A DNA stretch of 64,000 nucleotides from Sipunculus nudus (taxonomy: Eukaryota > Annelida > Sipuncula > Golfingiida > Sipunculidae): positions 41,585,973 to 41,649,972 of the forward strand of contig CM049319.1 of NCBI GenBank assembly GCA_026874595.1, read 5' to 3'. This document shows, in pieces, positions 35,527 to 45,792 of this stretch. Every line of letters begins with the position of its first letter. Position 1 is the stretch's first letter. The notes beneath the pieces are model-generated. The model did not search any database. It saw only the letters and a list, made by a program, of their open reading frames with translations, and was not told the origin of the DNA. A program made the position numbers and the translations under genes.

Positions 35527-38093
35527 AACCAGAATATGGGTAGTCGACAAGCCACTGTGTATCTGCAGAAATCTGAGTGGGACGGGTGAAGTGAGGCATG
35601 GATTAAGTGGCAAGGGGAATACAGCGTGGTGTGTTGCATATTAGCATGGATGTCTGCAGCTTAAACGTGAATGTAGGTGGTGCCACCTGTCATAAAATCA
35701 AGAAAGCTGTCCAGGATGTATAAACCTGCAAAATTTCAGGTGGATAAGTCAAACCACTGCCGAGATATGAGTGATACAAGGCAGATCAACAGATGGATGC
35801 TGTGTATAAATGGTTGCAGGTGGCGCCAAGAGCTATGTGAGATCTATACACATGCAAAATTTAGGCCTAATCGGTCAAACGGTTCCCGATATATTAGCTT
35901 GGATGTCTGTAGAGTAAATGTGAATGTAGGTGGCGACACCTGTCATAAAATCGAGAAAGCTATCAAGGATGTAAAATACCTGCAAAATTTCAGGTGGATA
36001 AGTCAAACCACTGCTGAGATATGAGTGATTTTATCCTAAGGCAGATGAACAGATGGACGCTGTGCATAAATGGTTGCAGGTGGCACTACCAGTTTTGTGT
36101 ATGATGAAGAGCTATGTGAGATCTATACACATGCAAAATTTTGGCCTAATCAGTCAAACGGTTCCTGAGATATGAGCTTGGATGTCTGCAGAGTAAATGT
36201 GAATGTAGGTGGCGCCACCTGTCATAAAATCGAGAAAGCTGTCCATGATGTATAAACCTGCAAAATTTCAGGTGGATAAGTCAAACCACTGCTGAGATAT
36301 GAGCGATTTTATCCAAAGGCAGATGAACAGATGGACGCTGTGCATAAGTGGTTGCAGATGACGCCACCAGTTTTGCCTGTGATTAAGAGCTATGTGAGAT
36401 CTATACATCTGCAAACTTTTTGCCCCATCAGTCCCATGGTTCCCGAGATATGAGCTTGGATGTCTGCAGTGTAAATGTGAATGTAGGTGGCGCCACCTGT
36501 CATAAATCGAGAAAGCTGTCCAGGATGTATAACCCTGCAAAATTTCAGGTGGATAAGTCAAACCACTGCTGAGATATGAGTGATATTATCCAATGGCAGA
36601 TGAACAGATGGATGCTGTGCATAAGTGGTTGCAGGTGGCGCCACCAGTTTTGCCTATGATGAAGAGCTATGTGAGATCTATACACATGCAAAATTTTGGC
36701 CTAATCTGTCAAACGGTTCCTGAGATATGAGCTTGAATGTCTGCAGAGTAAATGTGAATGTAGGTGGCAACACCTGTCATAAAATCAAGAAAGCTGTCCA
36801 GGATGTATAAACCTGCAAAATTTCAGGTGGATAAGTCAAACCACTGCTGAGATATGAGTGATTTTATTCTAAGGAAGATGAACAGATGGACGCTGTGTAT
36901 AAGTGGTTGCAGGTGGCACTACCAGTTTTGCCTATGATTAAGAGCTATGTAAGATCTATACACATGCAAAATTTTGGCCCTATCGGTCAAACGGTTCCCG
37001 AGATATGAGCTTGGATGTCTGCAGAGTAAATGTGAATGTAGGTGGCGCCTCCTGTCATAAAATCAAGAAAGCTGTGCAGGATGTATAAACCTACAAAATG
37101 TCAGGTGGATAAGTCAAACCACTGCTGAGATTTGAGTAATATTATCCCAAGGCAGATGAACAGATGGATGCTGTACATAAATGGTTGAAGGTGGCACCAC
37201 CAGTTTTGCCTATGATGAAGAGATATGTGAGATCTATACACAAGCAAAATTTAGGCCCAATCGGTCAAACGGTTCCCGAGATATGAGCTTGAATGTCTGC
37301 AGAGTAAATGTAAATGTAGGTGGCGCCACCTGTCATAAAATCGAGAAAGCTGTCCAGGATGTATAAACCTGCAAAATTTCAGGTGGATAAGTCAAACCAC
37401 TGCTGAGATATGAGCGATTTTTTCCCAAGGCAGATGAACAGATGGATGCTGTGCATAAGTGGTTGCAGGTGGCATCACCAGTTTTGCCTATGATTAAGAG
37501 CTATGTGAGATCTAGACACATGCAAAATTTTGGCCCTATCAGTCAAACGGTTCCCGAGATATGAGCTTAGATGTCTGCAGAGTAAATATGAATGTAGGTG
37601 GCGCCACCTGTCATAAAATCGAGAAAGCTGTCCAGGATGTATAAACCTGCAAAATTTCAGGTGGATAAGTCAAACCACTGCTGAGATATGAGCGATTTTT
37701 TCCTAAGGCAGATGAACAGATGGACGCTGTGCAAAAATGGTTGCAGGTGGCGACACCATTTTTAGTGTATGTTATAAAGCTATCAAAGGGCTACATTTGT
37801 GCAAAATTCTTAGCCTCATCGGTCAAACGGATTCAGAGATATGTGGGTTTATGTGTGGAAACAGACGCACAAATGGACACTGGGCAGCAAGGAAAGGTCA
37901 GATGTCAACCAAAAATGAAGGGGCAGCAGTTCACATGTGACCTGATGATAAACCCGATTTGCTTAAAATGCAACCCAAGTTTTTTCAAACAGTTGAAAGA
38001 TATAGTTCCAATAATCTGGGAATTCCGCATCTAAACATTGTATCCAGACATCTAGACGCTGTGTCTAGACGTCTAGACACATTGTCTAGACAC

Positions 38094-38131
<38 letters not shown>
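35527..38131 (+). mobile_element. HLE-1 in nested HLE-3, hairpin end missing
   Basis: Start AACCAGAATATGGGTAGTCGAC. About eight tandem units of 278 bases run from 35.65 to 37.75 kb, all of the A type, then the 3' unique segment with an unoccupied HLE-2 site at about 37911 (caaccaaaaatgaagg). Ends in repeated gtctagac palindromes and a poly-C tract rather than the GTATCCGC hairpin, so the 3' boundary is not certain. Confidence 0.65.
38095..38131 (+). repeat. poly-C tract (37)
   Basis: Thirty-seven C, the longest homopolymer in the window, directly after several gtctagac palindromes. Confidence 0.95.
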
Positions 38132-38132
<1 letters not shown>

Positions 38133-39098
38133 AGCCAGGTCAGTTGCCATGGTGATGTCTGGACCCCACCTGTTTGTACTGAGTGACCTCTTGACTAGGC
38201 TGCATGAAGTCAAATCTGTTTTCAAATACAGAAAGCCTTTTTCAATTGGCTACAATGCTTTTTTAAAACTGTATTTACCCAATCTATTCTTGTAAAACTG
38301 GCAGAACCCTACCATAGAATAATTCTTGTAAAGTTTAAACCAATCAACTGAACAGTTTCATCATAAATCAGTGTATGAGCTAGAAGAGTTTAAAATTACA
38401 TTTTCACTTGTAAAAAACACATCAATGTAGGTAGCGCCACCAATACCTCAAAATCAGATATGACATATGTGACAAACATTGGTATAAAATTTGGTCATTA
38501 TAGCTCTAGCCGTTTTTGAGATTTTAATTTTAGTGTGCTTTTTTGGACAGATCACTAAGTTCAACCTCCTGTAACTCGCCAAAAAATCTCAGAACTGGAA
38601 CCATTCGAACAAACTTGAGAGAGATTGTTCCAGAGATCATTTCTGTGAAATATTTGACAATTTGGCTGGACAGTTTCAGAAAAGAAGATTTTTAAAGGTT
38701 TTTAGGCTTTTTCTCTATAAAATCTAAATTAATGCAGACACCCAATAATAAGCTCCAGGCCACCAAGTTTCACAAGTGACGAATTCTTACATGTAATTTG
38801 GAGCTGCTAGCTCCGACAGTTTCTGACTTACAGCCATGGACGGCGGAAAGCCAGCCCTGGATGGCGGATGGAGGACGGACGACCCTGCGCCATCACATAA
38901 GCTCACAGGTTTGCTAAAAATGCAATAAGCAAAAAAATAAGCAAAATCTGATAGTTTTTTCAAAGACTAATTTTTTGCATAAACTTTTGTGATGTTAACT
39001 CATGCCATTTTCAAGATAGTATAGGCTAACGTACAGACGACGGACGCCAGACGCTGGACGACACCACACCATCGCATAAGCTCACAGGTTCGCTAAAA

Positions 39099-39466
39099 AT
39101 AAGGGACAAAAAAGGTGGTGCCACCACTATTCGAGAACTGACAACACTAGTCATGGTCAATAACCAAGGCAAGATTCATGACGATCCATGCATTAATTAT
39201 CAAGATATTGGAGTTTTGTATCAAATTATTTATTATTCTGGGGGGTACTTACAAGCCCCATAGCTCGGAGGATATAGGTCACAGTAACCAAATTTCAGTT
39301 TCTAAGGAGATTTTTTATTGACCTCCCGGGTTATTAACTTAGAAGTTTCTAGGACCAGCAGTTACGATTTGTGCCCTGCTAACCAACGGCCAGATGCCCG
39401 GATGGATGAAGGACAAAGCGTCATTCCTATACCTCAGTTGACTTAGTCAGCTGAGCTAAAAACTGA
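39099..39466 (+). mobile_element. HLE-2 variant 3' end
   Basis: Matches 18088-18445: ggtggtgccaccac, actagtcatggtcaata, tctggggggtactt, tctaggaccagcag, cattcctatacctcag, then a hairpin-bearing AGTCAGCTGAGCT and AAAAA. It directly follows the outer HLE-3 3' end. The 5' half of this copy is not identified. Confidence 0.6.
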
Positions 39467-40100
39467 TAATCCATATACAATATTTGATATTTTTGCTAAT
39501 TTTCCAAGATTATAAACAATTCTAATCCCTACTCATGTCTAAACGTTTATAAATATAAGTTAAAATAACTTGTATATTTGGCTATTTTTGCATCGACAAC
39601 ATTGAAAGATCATTTGTTCGATGTCACTTCTTTGGAGTGCATTTAAAACGATCTTACCCTGTGTATGAACAGTGAAGCCAAAATATATCTGAAGAATATT
39701 GTATGGGAATGCATATCAACTCAAGCAAATGCCGATTTTAGCAGGAAATTAAGGCGAGGGAATTTGTCATTGTCACAAAGATCGTCAGTGAAAGGTGCAG
39801 CATTCGAGAACAACACAGGTTCTTTTGGCTTTTCCAACACATGAACGCACCCCCTGTATGGGGGTCTCTATACCATATAATACCGGAGGAGTCCAGAGGG
39901 ATGAAGCAAATCATGGAACAGCCAGCAGACATCTGTGAATTGGTTACTGTAAATATGGGGTTAAGCCCTGTCTTCTGCATGCTAATGGTACAGTTGGGTT
40001 AAACTGAACACATAGTTGAAAGAATATATTCAGGATACTTTTTCTGTGAGAAATGTTGATCAACCTCATCAATTTCCATAGCTTTTGTCCAGGAAATTGA
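39467..40100. other. no recognised feature
   Basis: The minus-strand frame 39738-39980 (80 codons) shows no domain I recognise and no repeat family is evident. Confidence 0.4.
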
Positions 40101-40139
40101 GGAAAACGAATAACCGTTTGTCCTCAATACAGTTTGGAT

Positions 40140-40396
40140 AACCTCCATGCGAACGAAACAATCATTCGCTCAATTTGGCCATGCCTTTTGGTACAGACTG
40201 GGGAGAGATGGTGATTCATGTGAAAAAATTTCTGTATCTAGCTCTCTATTTCATTTTATTAACTATGATTCACTCCTTACTCTTGCCGTTTTCTACATGA
40301 AAAAATTCAAGAAGACATTGCATGGCACTACCTAGGTTCGAACCTGCTATCTCATGCTTTCTACTAGCACTACATCCTAACTGTCTGAGCTAACTT
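40140..40396 (-). mobile_element. tRNA-derived SINE
   Basis: On the minus strand a tRNA-like head has a pol III box A TAGCTCAGACAGTTAGG (40376-40392) and a box B GGTTCGAACCT (40334-40344), about 31 bases apart as in tRNA genes. A short stem-like stretch gtgct...agcat lies between. A non-tRNA body follows to at least 40140. The head lacks a clean anticodon loop (no T33), so a functional tRNA gene is unlikely. Family not assigned; the tail was not found. Confidence 0.6.
40334..40392 (-). promoter_or_regulatory. RNA polymerase III internal promoter (boxes A and B)
   Basis: Box A and box B of the SINE head, both close to consensus; they would start transcription just upstream, near 40400. Confidence 0.55.
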
Positions 40397-40510
40397 GCTG
40401 AGCTACTGATTTTGGGTGTTCTGATAAATTTTGACCTGAGCTATTGAAGTGCCAATTGCTAAACTAATGATGTATAAATGAATATGTTTATTTTAACTTG
40501 GGTGTTGCAA

Positions 40511-40523
40511 CCCCCCCCCCCCC
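40511..40523 (+). repeat. poly-C tract (13)
   Basis: Short C run in otherwise unassigned sequence 40413-40699. Confidence 0.9.
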
Positions 40524-40699
40524 TTAGATGAGGAACCCAGGTTTAATTGGTCAACATATATATTTCATTTAAATTCGGGGTTGCTAACCCCAAACCCACT
40601 CAGCCTGTGAACAGATAATATCTCAAGAGAGGGAGGAAAGAAGTGACCCAATCGGTCATAAAGCTTAGCGGAATGACATGTTGACAATATGCCCTTGCA

Positions 40700-41164
40700 C
40701 AGGCAACTAATTAAGATAATGTAGGTGGCACCATAGTTCATGCATATTAGCTCAAGTTCATCAAGACCCATTATCACACCAAATTTGATCCATCCAGCAG
40801 TTCCTGAGGAATCTGGCAATTTGTGTGTATTTTGCATTGTTTCTGGGGTGCTCAAACATGGACTGTAACACAGTGACCTAATTTCAGGTTTATGATGAAA
40901 ATTTTGAGGAACTCTCAGGATGTTAAGTTAGAAGATTCTAGGTCCAATGATTATGATTGTGCCTTGCTTTGGTATCAAATTTTCAATTATTCTGGGGGGT
41001 GCTTACAAGCCCCATAGCTTGAAGAATATGGGTAACAGAGACCTAATTTCAGGGAGGGTAACAGGCCTCCCTGCATATCAAGAGAGAAGATTCTAGGTCC
41101 AGTCCTTACGATTTGTGCCCTGTAAACAGATGACCATATCTTAAATGGTCTCAAACACAGAGAA
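40700..41164 (+). mobile_element. HLE-2 variant fragment
   Basis: Shares gtaggtggcacca, tctggggggtgctt, acaagccccatagct and attctaggtcca words with 39109-39380 and 45303-45600. It lacks the terminal hairpin because a new HLE-2 begins at 41165. Confidence 0.5.
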
Positions 41165-41327
41165 AAACAAGGGACCCATGGGTCACGGCGCTCAGCTGAT
41201 CATGATTGGACTATAAATGTATCACCATTGTTATACTATATTGAGTAGAAAAAGCTTATGAATATCATGGTCATGTTGGGCTTTTATAAAGGAAAATAAT
41301 GTAATATGTGAGTAAATGATATATGAA

Positions 41328-42507
41328 ACAAGACATTTCTTGGCACTGCTGGTGCCATAGTATCGCCAGACAAATGAGGTTTTGTGGTATTTTGTTGATA
41401 TAATGTGATGTATTTGTATTTTAGCAATGAATGTGAGAAACATTTGTACAAAATATAGGAATATTTAAAGTTAAGGCAATTGTTATGTTAAAGGTTATGT
41501 ATAAATAGAAGTATATATTTAATGATGTATTGAGTTGTATATGTATGTTTGGAGTAACTTGTTTGAGAATAATATAGAGTCACTCTCATAGTCACAGTCT
41601 TGACCCCAAATCAATAAACTGCATTCCAAAATATCCAACATTTGAAAAAAAAATTAAATTTAAAAAAAAATAATTTAAATTAAATTAAATTTTAAAATTA
41701 AATTTAAAATTAAATAAACCTCATTCCATAAACCATATCTATATACATGCATAACATGAAAGAAATCTGTCCATTACTGTTTTACTTATAATGCTCACAG
41801 TATATACTGTCAAGTGGCAATGATGGGGTATTCAAAGGCGCATAAAAACAAAAAAAGGACAACAGGTGCAAAAGACAAAACTATCCAAGATCTTCCGTCA
41901 ACTTGATTTTTGGACCAATCCATGCATCCCTTTTTAAGATATTCATGATTTTATGTGATTTTCACCATATATGGTAATATTCAAGGTCAAAGCCACTCGC
42001 AAAGGAAATGTCATGACCCCAATTTTAATATACATCATCCTATAACCCATACCTATGTACATGCATAATATTAAAGAAATCTGTCAATCAGTTTTTGACT
42101 TGTGATGCTAAAAGTACTGTCAAGTGGCAATGATGGGGGTATTAAACGGCACAAAAACAAGAAAAGGATACTAGGTGGCACCACCAGTTTCCAGTACATG
42201 ACATCACTATCCAAGATCTTTGTCCAACTTGATTTTTGGATAAATCCATGAAAGATTTCTTGAGATATTTAAGAATTTGTGTGATTTTCCCCAAAAATGG
42301 ATCTATTCAAGGTCAAGGTCACTCTCCTAGTTGAGGTCATGACCCCATTTTAAATAGGCTTCATCCTCTCACCTATATCTATAAATGTGTCAAGTTTGAA
42401 AAAGATCCTTGAAATATTTTTTGAGTTATTGTGTCCAAAAGAAATCTCTGCGGCGGCGCAACCGTGCCTTAACCATAGTATCTCCAGACTATGTCTGGCG
42501 ATACAAT
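41328..42507 (+). mobile_element. HLE-4 element, complete
   Basis: Start ACAAGACATTTCT, 5' hairpin TGGCAC-tgctg-GTGCCA (41341-41357), then GTATCGCCAGACA (41360-41372). The 3' end at 42478-42504 is a hairpin GTATC-t-CCAGA-ctatg-TCTGG-CGATAC whose right arm TGTCTGGCGATAC is the exact reverse complement of the 5' word; AAT follows. The core has two related blocks, each with tcaagtggcaatgatggggt and a tccaagatctt word about 300 bases apart; one carries ggtggcaccaccag. Non-coding. Confidence 0.8.
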
Positions 42508-43717
42508 AATCTGACTGATGGATTATATGGAGTAAAATATAGTGGTTTATTTTTTATTTATTTGGGAGGGGTCGAAAAAAAAACAATTTATTTGAGCAAA
42601 TATGAATGCAATGACAGTATATTAAGCAGTGGTATAATGATGATAAGGCTATTTGTTGAAGGATCTATAGTGTATGGAAAACTGCAAGATTTCAATTTGA
42701 CAGATACAAGGTTATGATTAACTATGCTGATGAGGGGAATTATGAATTTGTGACTGTATGACATGGTATCTTGACAAGATCGGTCTTGACAAGGCACATT
42801 ATTTTGATGACCCTCACGTCTACATATTACACAATATTGACATAATTTCTGGCATGTACATAGGTACCTATCAACAAATGGTCAACAGTACTGAACCATC
42901 TAGAAGGTTCAAATATTAAAATATGATGAAATGTAGATAAAGTTTGAGAGGAAGAGGTAATTTGGGCCATGGTTGGTTTATATGATTGAAGAAAATGTTG
43001 CAAATAATATTTGAGATCTAACCATGCCTTTCCATTGGTTACATTTTTGATAAGCTGTTGACAGTTCAACAGTTTACACATTTGTCTGATGAGATCCAAT
43101 TTATTTGGTAAACCTTTTTTATCAATTTTATGATATGTATACAGTTGCCATAACGTCCCCACTCCACAGGTGCAATGACTTTATGGGGGGGGGGGGGTGT
43201 TGTGTTATGATCAGAGTTACAACGCCTCTTTCTCTCTGTAGATATTTTCTTTAATTATTAAATTTTATGCTATAGCCATAGAACTATTGTTCACAGTGCA
43301 AAGGAGCAAAGCCTCAGTGAGATGAAGAAGGGGATGGTGAGAGTTACAGCACCCTTGCATGTACATACAGGATATGAAATTTAATTCAAAAGTGCTTATA
43401 AAAAAAAAGTTTATTCATGAACATTAAATATTTAAAACAGGCAAAAAGATGGAGAAACAAAGCAAATCATTTTTTCCCCCCCATTCTACTGAGCCAATAA
43501 AAAATTAACAATATTTGCATTTATTCCTTTTTTTCGTTACATAATTTTTATTCAGGTTCACGAATGTTACAATAAATTTACAGTATAACATACATGTGAC
43601 TGTGAATATTTCAGTTGATTAACATTTCTAAATTGCATCAACATTTATAGCTAATGTATCTAGTTTATAGTACCTGTCAACAGAAAGGGGTGGAGGGAGG
43701 AAGGGAGGCAATAAGGG

Positions 43718-43816
43718 TGAGAGAGAGAGAGAAAGATGGAGAGAAAGAGAAAAAGCAGAGGACAGAGAGAGAGAGAGAGAGAGAGCTGGACTGCCAGAGA
43801 GAGAGAGAAAGAGAGG
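43718..43816 (+). repeat. (GA)n-rich tract
   Basis: Imperfect GA repeats inside HLE-2; the two opposed frames over it are low-complexity artefacts. A poly-G run (about 11) is at 43184-43196. Confidence 0.9.
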
Positions 43817-45295
43817 CTCTCTGGTAATTACTGCCTGACCCAGCCTGACCTAGACACTCACAGTGGCAGTAGGTCAGATCTGAAGGTGTTATGTAACTGC
43901 CCAGTACACTGCATTTATACTGACCTGATGTAAACAATGAAGACTTGGTACCTGGAAACTTGAATAGAATCTACAGTTTTTGATCAATTAGTTTCAAATT
44001 TCAGATTTTAACAGATGAAATGCTAACAGGAAAAATTTAAATATTTATATTTTTTTAATGGAAAAAAAGTATTCTCAACTATGAAACTAATACATGTGTT
44101 AAAATTAATCCAAGAATCAAAACACCCAATATATTATACCAGGAGCAAACTGGAGTTGGGAATGTTTAATTTTATGAACTGAAATAAAGGATCAGCAATA
44201 TTAATTTTGATTATTTAGCCAGTATCATGTAACAACTGATACAACCATGAGTTATAAGTCAAACAAATTAAAATCTTTAATGAGCACTCTGATGAACATC
44301 CACACTTTCATAGCAATACATCACTTTGTGGACACAATTAAATGAGCACTTTAATCATTGTAACCCTGGTGGTACAATACAATAAAATGTAGCATAGCCA
44401 AAAATAAAATAAAATACAGAAAATATAACATTCATCTAGTTTATGCACCAGCTGGGGGGTGGGAGTGCAGGGCAGAAGGGAAGACTGCTAGTAGTGGCCA
44501 AGCTAAGCCAAGGCAAGCTGCCTGGGGCGGGTTACATAATGGAAGTGAAGACTATTACTAGGTGGGTCAGATTTAAACAACACTTGACATGGTGTATGAA
44601 AACTTGAATAAAAGCTAATTTCTTCAAACAATTCCTTTGAAATTTCAGATTTTAAAAGATTAAATCCTTATGTATATATGCTGTGAAAATTAAATCAACA
44701 GTGCTTACAGGGAAAAAACGTGCCATTTGTCCAAGTTGGACAAAATTTAAGGTATTGATTTTTTTATTTATGCTAATAACTTGAAAAATTTGCAAAATTC
44801 AGATCTAATTTTGGGTAAACAATTGAATCTTGATTAAATAGTTATATCCCTGAAAAAAAGTCTCCAGCTTCAGCAATTCTCATGTTAAGTGAGCAAGTAT
44901 ATTTCCTGAATTTTAAGAAACTGCACTATATTTGGGCCCATAACTTCAAAATAATACCAAATACTAACCTTATTTTTTGGTATGTGCACAGAAAATGTAT
45001 GGAAAAATATGAATACTAAATATGATCAAAAACAGATCAGTGGTTTTGATATTAGGCAGCTTTGAAGTGTAACAATGGCTTTTTTATGGAAAACGGAGGT
45101 TTTTCCATAATATCTCGAAAGAACGAAGTCCTAATGACCCAATTTTCGGTATGGTAGGAGATTATGGGGACATCTATTGGCATGCAGAATTTTGGATTCA
45201 TAGGTCCAATGGTTTTAAAACGTGCCCTGTTAACGGCTGGACGGACGAAGGACCACGACTATAGCTCAGATGACTTATAGTCAGCTGAGCTAAAA

Positions 45296-45792
45296 ATTGA
45301 AAAAAAACTAGTGGTGCCACCAGTCTGCAGTAACTGATGAAACATTCCATGACCAATATCCATGCAAAGAACCATGGTGATCAATGCGTTAGTTGAAAAG
45401 ATACTTGAGCTTTTGTATCAAATTTTCCATTTTTCTGGGGGGGGGGGGGGGTACTTCAAAGCCCCAAAGCTCAGAAGTTTTTGGTAACAGAGACCTAATT
45501 TTAGGTTTTCAAGAAGACTTTTCATGGGCCTCCCAGAATGTCAAGAAAGAAGATTCTAGGTGTAGTCGTTACAAATTGTGCCCTGTTAACAGATGACAGC
45601 ATCTTTAAAGGTCTCAAAAACAGAGAATGTAGGAACTAAAATTGATAATGACTGTCTCTTTACAGACTATATTTTAGGCACCCTGACAATAAAATTAGAT
45701 TGTAAACGTTTTTCAGTCCCCTTTTCATTAGTGAGAAATATCTAAAGAAAAAAAAATTCTTTACATGTATACATATGGCCTCCACTTGGAAA
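45296..45792 (+). mobile_element. HLE-2 variant fragment
   Basis: Has tagtggtgccaccagtctgc, a G-run inside ttctggggg...gtactt, gccccaaagctc and attctaggtgtag, in the order seen at 39113-39370. Ends where the next HLE-2 starts. Confidence 0.5.

Larger units (their letters stand above)
35355..38919 (+). mobile_element. HLE-3 nested inside HLE-3
   Basis: Start ACAAGGCCTACAGGCCTAATGCG, end gctcacaggtttGCTAAAA. The outer HLE-3 reads cctataaaatataag on the left and aatgcaataagcaaaaaaat on the right; the homologous place in the first HLE-3 (20908-20950) is nearly uninterrupted (cctataaaatctaagaaaatgc). That gives the insertion point to within a few A bases and shows no target duplication. An HLE-1 fills much of it. 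Confidence 0.8.
28892..39098 (+). mobile_element. HLE-3 element, second large nested copy
   Basis: 5' end ACAAGGCCTACAGGTCTAATGCG with AACCTGTAC and the same next 190 bases as 10806-10984. 3' end caccatcgcataagctcac, AGGTTCGC, TAAAAA at about 39098. Host-derived segments are 28892-29085, 32702-33561, 34371-35354 and 38920-39098. They align in order with the HLE-3 at 10806-21088, which proves the nesting. Between them sit HLE-1, HLE-4 and HLE-3 insertions. Non-coding. Confidence 0.75.
41165..45295 (+). mobile_element. HLE-2 element holding a complete HLE-4
   Basis: Start ACAAGGGACCCATGGGTCACG, GCTCAGCTG; end hairpin at 45264-45290 and AAAAA. The 5' body differs from other HLE-2 copies (atcatgattggac), while 44290-45295 matches 8870-9897 closely. 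It contains the HLE-4 at 41328-42507 and a GA-rich tract. The 102-codon frame 42409-42717 spans an HLE-4 end and is not a gene. Confidence 0.7.

Noticed and set aside
35650-37750. Centromeric or free satellite array
   Set aside because: It starts within a defined HLE-1 5' end, has only about eight units and sits inside an HLE-3.
40325-40396. Functional tRNA gene
   Set aside because: Boxes A and B are good but the anticodon arm lacks T33 and the acceptor stem does not pair convincingly; a SINE head fits better.
42409-42717. 102-codon frame as a gene
   Set aside because: It runs across the HLE-4 3' hairpin into HLE-2 sequence and has no domain.
43733-43937. Ser/Arg- or Ser/Leu-rich proteins over the GA tract
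   Set aside because: Both opposed frames are low-complexity translations of a (GA)n tract.
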